Assembly (NCBI GenBank): GCA_047495785.1
Contig: JBLDXI010000024.1
Location: 3,472,001 to 3,536,000 of the forward strand
Length of the DNA stretch: 64,000 nt
Origin: Lepidodermella squamata
Lineage: Eukaryota; Gastrotricha
Direction: 5' to 3'
Part shown: piece by piece, positions 21,165-29,976 of the stretch
Layout: the number at the start of each line of letters is the position of its first letter
How positions within the stretch are numbered: the first letter of the stretch is position 1
Notes under the pieces: generated by a model
What the model was told of the DNA's origin: nothing
Seen by the model: the letters and a program-made list of their open reading frames with translations, nothing else
The model's database searches: none
Made by a program: the position numbers and the translations under genes

Positions 21165-22727
21165 ATGGAATTTTTTGATAACTACAAACGAATTTTTTTG
21201 TACACTGGAGTGGCCATTGGATCCATCTCCCTAGCTACGTATTACTTGGCATATCGATATGTGACGAAGTATCGCAATGTTTTCCGAGAAATGGGCCTCC
21301 CATACGTTGAACCTACAACGTGGCTCGGTTCATGGGGCGCGTATTTGGAGGGCGAAGATTTTTTCGAAGTAGAGCGAGATCTTATCGCAAAACATGGCAA
21401 CTTCTTTGGGATGTTCGAAGGTCGTCAGCCTGCGATTATGGTCTCAGAGCCGGATTTGATCCGCCAAGTCTTGATTAAAGACCACGAATCGTACTTGGAC
21501 CGTCGAAATTTCACGCAAACCCGACTTCGAGCATTGGATTTCGGCCTAACTATGCTAACTGGTCAAAGATGGAAACACGTTAGGCAAATGGTCACCCCGG
21601 CTTTCACGCCGAATGCATTAAGGCGGATGACCCCTCTTATTTTGCAATCTGTCAAGCAACTCGTTGTAAACATCGAGAAGCAGTGTGGCGAAGACATTGA
21701 CATTAAGATGAATTGCAGCTGTTTTACTATGGATGTGATTGCTTCCGTGGCGTTTGGGATCGAACTGGATTCTTTGAATAACCCGAACAATCCGTTTGTG
21801 GAAAATGGTAGAGCTGCTTTTTCGACTGATATCACGAAAGGATCAATGAAATATTTTGCGATTCTGGTATTTTCTTTTCCTGGATTGTTTCGACTAATCA
21901 ACACAATGACGTCCGATTCGTCGAAATTTATGAAGCCGTACGTGTTTTTCCATAAAATTACTGAGCAGGAAATGAAGCGTAGACGCGATGAGAAGGTTGA
22001 TCGTCCTGATTTTATTCAAATGACGATGAATTTGGAAAAGGACCCTGAGGATCCTCAGTACAAAGATTTCGTGGAAATCGACGAATTCGGACTAAAATGG
22101 GTGAGAAATGGGTTGACTCACATGGAAATCATCGGGCAGGCGGTTCTATTTTTCGCGGCTGGCTACGAGACTACGGCCTTAACTCTGGCCTTAACGCTGT
22201 TCGCCCTTAGTGAACATCCTGAATGCCAAGAAAAGTTGTATGAGGAAATCAAAGCGGCTTTAAAGGATGAAGATCCCAACATGGATTCTGTTCAAGAGTT
22301 GAAATACCTCGAAATGGTCATCAATGAAACCCTGAGACTTTACTGCCCTGTTTCACGGTTGGAACGTACTTGTACTAAGGAAACCCAACTAGGGGGCTAC
22401 CGCATCCCTCATGGTGTCTTCGTTTTTATCCCGGCCAATGCCATACAGCATGATCCTACCATTTGGGACGAACCTGAAAAATTCGACCCGGAACGTTTCG
22501 CTGATCCTGAACACGTTCCTCAGCTGGGTTTTATGCCTTTCGGGCTTGGAAATCGAAATTGCATTGGAATGAGACTGGCATATCTGGAGATAAAATTGGC
22601 TCTTGTTTGTTTGATTCGCCAATTTAAATTTTCGGTCTCGCCGAACATGCCCGTTCCGATTAAATGGAAGCCTTTTGCCTTACGTATAAACGACAGTCCT
22701 ATTCAGCTGAGAGCTGAGCGCCGATAA
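21165..22727 (+). CDS. cytochrome P450, tandem copy 5
   Basis: An intronless 520-residue P450. Catalytic features are intact: AGYETT, NETLRLY, FDPERFADPEH and haem loop FGLGNRNCIG. Compared with its neighbours it lacks three residues after the EKQC stretch (EKQCGEDIDIK against EKQCDLNEDIDIK), a clean in-frame deletion. It ends only 200 bp before copy 6, the tightest spacing inside the array, so copies 5 and 6 may be co-transcribed. Confidence 0.95.
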   Translation: MEFFDNYKRIFLYTGVAIGSISLATYYLAYRYVTKYRNVFREMGLPYVEPTTWLGSWGAYLEGEDFFEVERDLIAKHGNFFGMFEGRQPAIMVSEPDLIRQVLIKDHESYLDRRNFTQTRLRALDFGLTMLTGQRWKHVRQMVTPAFTPNALRRMTPLILQSVKQLVVNIEKQCGEDIDIKMNCSCFTMDVIASVAFGIELDSLNNPNNPFVENGRAAFSTDITKGSMKYFAILVFSFPGLFRLINTMTSDSSKFMKPYVFFHKITEQEMKRRRDEKVDRPDFIQMTMNLEKDPEDPQYKDFVEIDEFGLKWVRNGLTHMEIIGQAVLFFAAGYETTALTLALTLFALSEHPECQEKLYEEIKAALKDEDPNMDSVQELKYLEMVINETLRLYCPVSRLERTCTKETQLGGYRIPHGVFVFIPANAIQHDPTIWDEPEKFDPERFADPEHVPQLGFMPFGLGNRNCIGMRLAYLEIKLALVCLIRQFKFSVSPNMPVPIKWKPFALRINDSPIQLRAERR

Positions 22728-22927
22728 CTTTTATTTTTTAAAGTTGACAGTCTGCTTGTTACTTCGAATTGACCATCATAAAATTTGATTTTTTTTGCTG
22801 ATTTTTTGCCGTATTTTCCAAATGTTCTCTTATGCCAGATAATACCTATTTTGCGGTTTACCGGTGCTTTTTTTATTTTCCAATAAATAAACGTTTTTCT
22901 GATTTTTTCTAGATATTATATTCAGAA

Positions 22928-24469
22928 ATGTTTGATTTGTCAATTTTCGGAATTTTAATCGTCATTTTTCTGGTTATTTATTTCATTGCCTACCGATATG
23001 TCCATGCTCGTCGAGATTTTTTCCGTAATATCGGAATGCCTCACATCGCCCCGAAGCCTTGGTCTGGAACTTGGGCGGCGTATTTAGACGGCGACGATTT
23101 TTTCGAAGTCGAACGCAATCTCGTTCGCGAAAACGGGCCCTTTTTCGGCTTTTTCGAAGGCCGAAGCCCTGTTATCGTGATTTCCGACCCTGAACTTATC
23201 CGCCAGGTCACCTTAAAAGACCACGAATCATTTATCGATCGTCGAAATCTGGTAACTAGCCGCAGGAGTGCGCTAGATTTCGGCGTGGCAAATTTAACCG
23301 GCTCAAGGTGGAAAAATGTTCGAAGGCAAATCACGCCGGCTTTCACTCCGAATTCGATGCGAAAAATCGAACCACTCGTTTTAAAAGCCGTCAAGCAATT
23401 GGTTGACAATTTGGAGAAGCATTGCGACAGCAGCACTGATGTTGACGTGAAGCACTACGCCGGCTGCTTTACCTTAGACACAATCGCTTCGGTCGCATTT
23501 GGGCTAGACATTGATTCTTCAAACAACCCAGATAATGAATTTGTAAAAAATGTCCGATCAGCGTTTTCGGTGAATTTCGCTAAAGGCGGCTTGAGGTATT
23601 TCCTTTACATAGTTTTCATGTTTCCGGCCGTTTTTTCGCTGATGGTCAGAATTTTCGGGTCGAAAATGATGAAACCTTTCGTATTTTTTTCGCAAGTCGT
23701 TGAACAAGAAATTAAGCGAAGACGCGAAAATTGCGTCGAGCGGCCTGATTTTTTGCAGATGGTAATCGGTTTGGAAAAAGATCCGAACGATCCGAATTTT
23801 CGGGATTTTCTTGAATACGACGAATTCGGCCTGCCGTGGTTGAAAAATGGCCTAACTCGAATGGAAATTTTAGGCCAATCCGTGCTATTTTTCGCAGCTG
23901 GTTACGAAACTACGGCTAGTACGCTGTCCTCTGCCCTATTACTACTGAGTCAAAATCCAGATTGCCAGGAAAAATTGTATCAAGAAATTAAGGCGGCTTT
24001 CAAAAATAACGAAGATCCAACGTTGGATTCAATTCACGATTTGAAATATTTGGAAATGTGTATAAATGAAACCATGCGAGTGATGAGTTCATTTTTACGG
24101 CTAGAAAGGACTTGTACGAAAGACACTCAGTTGGGTGGGTATCAAATACCGAAAGGAATTGCGGTTCTAGTGCCGATAAGTGCTATTCACCAAGATCCGA
24201 ATTTGTGGCATGAGCCCGAACGATTTGACCCGGAGCGATTTGCCAACCCGGAAAATATCCCGCCATTTGCTTTCATGCCGTTCGGGGTCGGAAATCGAAG
24301 CTGTATCGGCATGAGATTGGCTATGCTCGAGCTTAAATTGGCTCTGGTTTGCCTGTTAAGGCGGATGCGATTTTCGGTCTCGCCAGATATGACATTTCCT
24401 ATCAAGTGGCGACCAGCTGGTTTGCGTATCAATGAGACTCCGATTTTACTTCGGGCGGAATTTCGATGA
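22928..24469 (+). CDS. cytochrome P450, tandem copy 6 (divergent)
   Basis: An intronless 513-residue P450, the most divergent of the array. Its N-terminal anchor is shorter and different (LSIFGILIVIFLVIYFIAYR). The haem loop reads FGVGNRSCIG rather than FGLGNRNCIG, still matching the FxxGxRxCxG consensus. AGYETTASTL, NETMRVM and FDPERFANPEN are present. It is followed after only 92 bp by a broken UBL4-like gene. A near-copy of its last 29 codons plus the same 92-bp gap occurs at 27443-27624 in front of the intact UBL4 gene. Copy 6 is therefore the P450 half of a duplicated P450-UBL4 unit. An ATTCAG acceptor-like site ends 2 nt before the ATG. Confidence 0.95.
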   Translation: MFDLSIFGILIVIFLVIYFIAYRYVHARRDFFRNIGMPHIAPKPWSGTWAAYLDGDDFFEVERNLVRENGPFFGFFEGRSPVIVISDPELIRQVTLKDHESFIDRRNLVTSRRSALDFGVANLTGSRWKNVRRQITPAFTPNSMRKIEPLVLKAVKQLVDNLEKHCDSSTDVDVKHYAGCFTLDTIASVAFGLDIDSSNNPDNEFVKNVRSAFSVNFAKGGLRYFLYIVFMFPAVFSLMVRIFGSKMMKPFVFFSQVVEQEIKRRRENCVERPDFLQMVIGLEKDPNDPNFRDFLEYDEFGLPWLKNGLTRMEILGQSVLFFAAGYETTASTLSSALLLLSQNPDCQEKLYQEIKAAFKNNEDPTLDSIHDLKYLEMCINETMRVMSSFLRLERTCTKDTQLGGYQIPKGIAVLVPISAIHQDPNLWHEPERFDPERFANPENIPPFAFMPFGVGNRSCIGMRLAMLELKLALVCLLRRMRFSVSPDMTFPIKWRPAGLRINETPILLRAEFR

Positions 24470-24561
24470 TTATTTCAACTTACGTGCTTTCATTTGAATT
24501 TATTTTAAAATTGAATTTTCCATAATTTATTTGCTATTTTTCTAGATTTTTATACGGTAAA

Positions 24562-24722
24562 ATGAAGCTTGTTTTTCGGCAACTTCAGGGCGCTGAAAAG
24601 CCGTTGGATTTTGACCCGTCCGAAACAATCTCAAATGTTAAAAAATGTCATTCCAGTTGCCTATCTCTTGAAAAGGAAAATTTTGAAGGGTACCTCAATT
24701 TTGTTTTTTCTTGAAAATATCG
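24562..24722 (+). pseudogene. broken UBL4-like gene, copy A (exon 1 only)
   Basis: The start (MKLVFRQLQGAEKPLDFDPS) is the same as in the intact gene at 27625, including the leader with TTTTTCTAG upstream. Two internal deletions follow: one of about 15 nt after TCAAATGTTAAAAA, and one removing part of the NLKL codons. They shift the frame. The splice-donor region is recognisable, but no exon 2 is found downstream. This is a truncated duplicate lying 92 bp behind P450 copy 6. Confidence 0.8.
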
Positions 24723-25297
24723 AGTTTTTCTAAAAAATTCAACAATTAAAAAATTTTAAATTTTAAATTTTTTAAACGAAATTATAATTTTAATCAATTC
24801 AAAATTGAAATATTTTATTTTTTAATTTTTGAGTTAATTTGGGACGAGCCGGAGCTCTCTGACCCCGATTTCACTATGGTTGGTAGCTCTATTTATCCAA
24901 GAATTCTTAAGTTTATTTAATTTGGCAATGTCCTGTACGACAAAGAGACGACATGATGCGTTCAATGCGATTTTTAATGCCATGATTCTCACTTTTCCAC
25001 AATCAAGTTTTTTGCTATATTTTGGAAAAGCTTGATACCGGTTATTCTTATTTTTGAACCGGATGACTTTATTTTCAAACGAGTGGAAGATGTTGGAACC
25101 GGTTTCTATTGATAAACTTTTGTTTTTCATTTTTTCGGTATTTTAGCAGAAGTTATCAATATTTTGGCCTTTGAGAAATTAAAGTGTTGCTTTTCCCTTT
25201 TTAAATTTCGCTCTTTTATGCTGAATATGTTTCCTTATGCAGATGCATTCCTTAAATTATTGTTAATCTAACTTTTGTATAACCCTAGATATTTGCG
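24723..25297. other. spacer after UBL4-like copy A
   Basis: The first about 120 bp are AT-rich and resemble the intron of the UBL4-like gene. The rest has no recognisable coding sequence, and exon 2 of the UBL4-like gene is missing. It ends with an acceptor-like CCCTAG 9 nt before P450 copy 7. Confidence 0.5.
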
Positions 25298-26866
25298 ATG
25301 GAATTTTTCGAAAATCACAAAGGCGCTATTTTGTACTCCGGAGTTGCCATAGGAGCTTTTTCCTTGGCTTCTTACTACCTGGCTTACCGATACGCCACAA
25401 AATATCGCGGCATATTCCGCGAAATCGGGATACCCTACGTTGAACCTACTACCTGGCTCGGTTCACTAGGCACCTACTTCGAGGGGGAGAATTTCTTCGA
25501 AGTTGAGCAAGAATTGATTCGTAAAAACGGCAAATTCTTCGGCCTATTCGAAGGCCGTTATCCATCCATTATGGTCGCCGAGCCTGAACTTATCCGGCAG
25601 GTTCTTTTGAAAGACCACGAATCTTTCATGGACCGGCGAGTTTTGATAAAAAGCCGATCTCGACCTGTTGAATATGGCCTAACAGTGTTAACTGGTCAAA
25701 GGTGGAAACACGTTCGCCAAGCTATAACCCCGGCTTTCACGCCAAATGCGTTGAGGCGGATGACTCCTTTGGTTTTACAATCTGTTGAGCAACTCGTAGC
25801 TAATATCGAGAAGCAATGCGATTTAAACGAAGATATCGATATCAAGATGAATTGTGGATGCTTCACTATGGACGTGATCGCTTCGGTTGCTTTCGGAATC
25901 GAACTTGATTCGTTGAATAATCCGAATAATCCGTTTGTCGAAAACGCTCGAGCTGCGTTTGCCGTTGATTTCACGAAAGGAGCGATGAAGTACTTCATCA
26001 TGATGATATTCGTTTTCCCACATTTGTTCGCTTTTCTGAACAATTTATCGGGCAATAATTCGGCCTTCATGAAGCCTTTCGTGTTTTTCACGAAAATTAC
26101 TGAGCAAGAAATGAGGCGAAGGCGCGAACAAAAAATTGAGCGACCTGATTTTCTTCAAATGACAATGTTACTAGAAAAAGACCCTGAGGATCCGCAGAAT
26201 AAGGATTTTGTCGAAGTCGATGAATTCGGGCAGAAATGGCTGAGAAACGGGTTGACTCATATGGAAATTGTGGGACAGGCCGTTCTCTTCTTCGCAGCTG
26301 GTTATGAAACTACGGCTAATATTCTGGCACTAACCCTTTACGCCTTGAGCAAGCACCCTGAATGTCAAGAGAAGTTGTACGAAGAAGTCATAGCAAATTT
26401 GAAAAATGACGCTCCCACCATGGATTCAGTTCAGGAATTTAAATATCTCGAAATGTGCATAAATGAAACCATGCGACTTTATTGTCCGCTTTCAAGGCTT
26501 GAAAGGATCTGTACAAAGGAAACACAACTGGGTGGTTATCGCATCCCTAAGGACATGGCCATCCTTGTCCCGGCTAATGCGATCCAGCTGGATCCAAATA
26601 TCTGGTATGAGCCGGAGAAATTCGACCCTGAGCGATTTTCTGACCCCGAACGAATTCCCCAGCTCGGCTTCATGCCGTTTGGTCTCGGAAATCGAAATTG
26701 CATTGGGATGAGACTGGCTTACTTAGAACTGAAACTCGCCCTGGTTTGCCTGGTTCGAAAATTGAAGTTTTCGATTTCGCCGAATATGGAAGAACCTATC
26801 AAGTGGAAAGTCAGCGCTTTACGAATGAATGCGACTCCAATTTTACTTAAAGCTGAGCGAAGATAA
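25298..26866 (+). CDS. cytochrome P450, tandem copy 7
   Basis: An intronless 522-residue P450 with AGYETTANIL, NETMRLY, FDPERFSDPER and haem loop FGLGNRNCIG. It diverges from copies 1-5 at several core positions (IFREIGIPYVEP, LEEVIANLKNDAPTMDS-like segment), so it is an older duplicate than copies 3-5. It is followed after 162 bp by UBL4-like pseudogene copy B, repeating the P450-then-UBL order seen behind copy 6. Confidence 0.95.
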   Translation: MEFFENHKGAILYSGVAIGAFSLASYYLAYRYATKYRGIFREIGIPYVEPTTWLGSLGTYFEGENFFEVEQELIRKNGKFFGLFEGRYPSIMVAEPELIRQVLLKDHESFMDRRVLIKSRSRPVEYGLTVLTGQRWKHVRQAITPAFTPNALRRMTPLVLQSVEQLVANIEKQCDLNEDIDIKMNCGCFTMDVIASVAFGIELDSLNNPNNPFVENARAAFAVDFTKGAMKYFIMMIFVFPHLFAFLNNLSGNNSAFMKPFVFFTKITEQEMRRRREQKIERPDFLQMTMLLEKDPEDPQNKDFVEVDEFGQKWLRNGLTHMEIVGQAVLFFAAGYETTANILALTLYALSKHPECQEKLYEEVIANLKNDAPTMDSVQEFKYLEMCINETMRLYCPLSRLERICTKETQLGGYRIPKDMAILVPANAIQLDPNIWYEPEKFDPERFSDPERIPQLGFMPFGLGNRNCIGMRLAYLELKLALVCLVRKLKFSISPNMEEPIKWKVSALRMNATPILLKAERR

Positions 26867-27028
26867 CTTGAATCATCGAATTTTTAACAATGATTTTTCT
26901 TTGATCTATTTTTCCTCGTGATTATTTCTATTTTTTCTGCGTCTGAGAATAACCGGTATTTTTAATCTAAGTTGAACCGCTTTTTACATGGTTTAGTCAT
27001 TGTAATTATTTTGTAGAACTTTCTAATA

Positions 27029-27318
27029 ATGAAGCTAGTATTCCGCCAACTGCAGGGCGCTGAGAAGCCGTTGGAATTTGAACCATCTGAGTCGATCTCA
27101 AATGTCAAAAACGTGATTTCCGAACAATTCAGCATTCCGGTTTCAAATTTGAAGCTTCTGTTATAAGGCAAAATTTTGAAATGTAATTTTCCGTTGAATT
27201 TTGCGAAATTTGAAAAAAATTCATTCGATTTTCCTCAGATACCGATGCGGTTGCCTCGTGTGGTTTTGCTGAGAATGACAAAGTGAAGGTTGTCGGTCAG
27301 CCGACTCGGGCCCGTTAG
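27029..27318 (+). pseudogene. broken UBL4-like gene, copy B
   Basis: Exon 1 is recognisable from the start (MKLVFRQLQGAEKPLEFEPS) to the end. A Lys codon has become TAA (LKLLL then stop), and the splice donor is damaged (AAATGTAA instead of AAGGTAC). A short intron and the start of exon 2 follow (TDAVASCGFAENDKVKVVGQ). The reading stops at TAG at 27316-27318, and the conserved C-terminal domain is missing. An acceptor-like TTTTGTAG precedes the ATG. It is more diverged from the intact gene than copy A, so it is the older duplicate. Confidence 0.8.
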
Positions 27319-27442
27319 CGTTTCGGTATAAGTCTCCATTCGACGGTAAGCCTTTTACCGCAGCACACAAACAAGGTTACCTTAATGCTCGTGCGGTAAA
27401 ACTAACGCCGCCTCGTATGTTAATTTTTACCGCACGCTCATA
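27319..27442. repeat. short insert with perfect-looking hairpin
   Basis: This piece separates UBL4-like pseudogene B from the P450 remnant. It contains inverted arms 27390-27406 and 27419-27436 (CGTGCGGTAAAA and its complement) around a 12-bp loop. A smaller CGGTAA/TTACCG pair lies at 27344-27360. It may be a small fold-back element or the scar of a deletion that removed the rest of both genes. Confidence 0.5.
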
Positions 27443-27532
27443 TCGCCTGATATGAAATTTCCTATCAAGTGGCGACCAGCCGGTTTGCGAATCAATGAGA
27501 CTCCGATTTTACTTCGCGCCGAATTTCGATGA
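27443..27532 (+). pseudogene. P450 remnant (last 29 codons plus stop)
   Basis: The sequence matches the 3' end of P450 copy 6 (IKWRPAGLRINETPILLRAEFR and stop) with only a few base differences. The homology continues through the 3' flank into the intact UBL4-like gene. Nothing upstream of the haem loop remains. It documents that the intact UBL4 gene once sat behind a complete P450. Confidence 0.85.
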
Positions 27533-27624
27533 TTATTTCAACTTACGAGCTTTCTTTTGAATTTATTTGAAAATTGAATTCTCCATAATTTATTTGCTAT
27601 TTCTCTAGATTTTTATACGGTAAA

Positions 27625-28282
27625 ATGAAGCTTGTTTTTCGGCAACTTCAGGGCGCTGAAAAGCCGTTGGATTTTGACCCGTCCGAAACAATCTCAAATG
27701 TTAAAAATGTCATCTCAGAACAATTTCACATTCCAGTTGCCAATCTGAAGCTGCTCTTGAAAGGGAAAATTTTGAAAGGTACTACAATTTTGATTTTTTC
27801 TTGAATATTTAAATTTTTTTAAAAATTCGAAAATGCAATGACTTTAAATTTTAAATTTGTTAATTTCGAATTTGAATTTTGAATTTTTGAATTTTAAATT
27901 TTTTTCAGTTTTCATATATTTTTTTATTAAATTTTAAATTTTATTGCAGTTCCAATATTTCAGGATTTTTAATTATCTTTTCAATTTTTCAGATTCTGAT
28001 ACTGTTGCATCGAGTGGGTTGGTTGAAAATGACAAAGTGACCGTAGTCGGCCAAGCGACTCGGGCCGCCACATTCTCGCAAGTTCTTCAGCGCATCGCCG
28101 CGAAGCACGTGGGCGAAGAAAAAGCGACGCAAGTGCGTTCGCAGTTCGATCAACTGCTCGAGCGCCGCATCGCCCAGATGAGCATCGACGACATTGAACG
28201 CCTGGTTCGTAAGCTCGACGGCGGTGATAAATCGCAGAAATCGCAGCCGCCAGCATCCACGACATCGCCCATGCGGACCTAG
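27625..28282 (+). CDS. UBL4A/Get5-like ubiquitin-like protein (intact copy)
   Basis: Two exons (27625-27778, 27993-28282) give 147 residues. Residues 1-75 form a ubiquitin-like fold (MKLVFRQLQG, NLKLLLKGKIL, ENDKVTVVG). The C-terminal part (FSQVLQRIAAKHVGEEKATQV, MSIDDIERLVRKL) matches the Tugs/Get5-C region of UBL4A, including the strongly conserved DDIERL. UBL4A/Get5 acts with GET4 and BAG6/SGT2 to hand tail-anchored proteins to the ER insertion machinery (family knowledge). The tail is Lys/Gln/Ser-rich. The gene lies 92 bp behind a P450 stub and has an acceptor-like TCTCTAG 16 nt before the ATG. Two broken copies lie upstream at 24562 and 27029. Confidence 0.85.
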
Positions 28283-29313
28283 TTGTTTTTTTTTGGGTTG
28301 AACGCGGCTAATTGGAAAATTATTGTAATTAATAAAAATTGTCTTTGCAATGTAATCTTTTTCTGTGAATAAATCGGAAAATAAATGGTGTTATTCAGAC
28401 CTGTTATTGCTATTATTTTGAATTCTACAATGTGTCCTTTTTGAGTAAAACGCAGTCGAAGAAAATACACGCGGATATGAGCCAATGTCCCAATTCATGG
28501 CCAGAAAAATAAAAAATGCAATGAGACTGGTTATTATGCAATTAGTCGGAATAAAATATCAGGAAAAATTTGGTTCAGCGGTGGAAAATATACAGAAAAT
28601 TACCAAACCAGTTACAATTGGTTTTTTCGGGTTTTATTCTCTGTTCAATTTCGAATTTTTCGGCAAAATCGCGGGTGCAGCAAAGTAGGTTCAATTGTAT
28701 AAAAATAGAGAAATGGCGGTGGCAAATTTTGTATTTACATATCTAAAAAATTAATAGTGAAAAAAGAGATGAACTTTTGTTGACGTCGCTGCAAAATACA
28801 AAAAATTGATGTTAGCTAGAACATATGATTTTTATGAATGACATAAGTGTTCTGCTGATCGCAGAAGAAAAATACCAACCGCTGCTAAAGAGGTCATTTC
28901 GAATTTTGAATTTTCAGCGACAATGACCTTTTGACCTTGTAAAATAAAAATAAAGCAAATAAAGCAAAAATTAGGCGGTTTTTAGTGGAGCCGCCGCGCT
29001 TCAACAGCCACAATCGGCTGAATCGAAGGAGGAGCAGGGAAGGAATAGCTCCGGCTCGGCATTGAACCAGCGAGCAGCGATATTATTCAGCTCAAAAAAA
29101 TCCCACTTGCTCAACTCACCTGTACGCAGGAATGTTATCAATGTATCCCTTGCCTCGCTTCTTTCGAATTTTAATGAAAAACTGTTGTACCTTGTAAGAG
29201 TATCAACGACGACAACAATAAAAACAACACACAATTTCTTGTTATTCTGTTTTTATTATTCTTAGATTTCTTGTGTGATTTTACTTTTTTCTCAATTATC
29301 ATGTGATCATCAA
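28283..29313. other. intergenic, no confident gene
   Basis: A 67-codon open frame at 28485-28688 (contains ITKPVTIGFFGFYSLF) has no recognised family. An out-of-frame ATG precedes it, so it is not called. The rest is AT-rich with no identifiable feature. Confidence 0.35.
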
Positions 29314-29976
29314 TAAGCCTGCATTAGCAATAACAACCAAACCGCCGTTGCTGTCGTGCTGTTTGCGCCTGACACATTCGGACCCAACTCGCAGGTTTTT
29401 GCCGTGTGGCTGGCCATTGGTATTCGAGCGTTCCTCGAGACGACGCTGTTCGACATCATGGCAAACATCCGTGGTCGATTCGTGACCCTCGAGCACATGC
29501 GGGTAAGGCTGCGGCGGGCCATCAGACGGCTAGACAGCAACTTCATTCGCGAACATTGCCCAGCCAACATCAACGTTACGCTGTTGTCCCAACCAAGCGA
29601 CGTAGCCATGCACAGCGTCATTGGTGTGTGGCAATGGTGCCAAGTGTTTGCGATCAACTCGTGCGACAGCGCCGCGTTCCTCCACCACAAGTCCGCCGCT
29701 TAAACGGCCAGGCTGACCTACATCGACAGCACGCAGTCAATGTACGAGGACATCTCCCTCGAGGCCAAATTCATGAATCGCGATCCGCATGCCGAAGGCT
29801 CGATTATGTACGACTCGCTCACCTCTGCAACAAATCACAGCGGCCGCGAGGCCCTTCTCGAGCATATGCTCTTCGATGCTCTCAGAAACTTCCGAGGTGC
29901 GCGAATTCGGGCTGTACACGTGCACTTCATCATCGAACGAGCAATGCGACGCATCGATCCGGCGAGCTGGTCATAA
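29314..29976 (+). pseudogene. degenerate coding-like segment with an internal duplication, family unknown
   Basis: A GC-richer stretch keeps one reading frame from about 29317 to 29976, broken only by TAA at 29701-29703. Its conceptual product contains two related blocks. 29425-29535 includes LFDIMANIRG and RRAIRRLD; 29845-29964 includes LFDALRNFRG and ERAMRRID. The blocks share a LFDxxxNxRG...RAxRRxD pattern. No start codon, splice sites or known family could be assigned. It looks like a decayed exon or transposon-derived piece. A new short-exon gene with a missed intron over the stop cannot be excluded. Confidence 0.45.

Noticed and set aside
11105-26866. Horizontal transfer of the intronless P450 genes from bacteria
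   Set aside because: The N-terminal membrane anchors and CYP3-clan motifs are eukaryotic microsomal type, and base composition matches the neighbours.
28485-28688. 67-codon hydrophobic-tailed frame, considered as a small mitochondrial membrane subunit
   Set aside because: No match to any small subunit I could recall, and an out-of-frame ATG lies just upstream.
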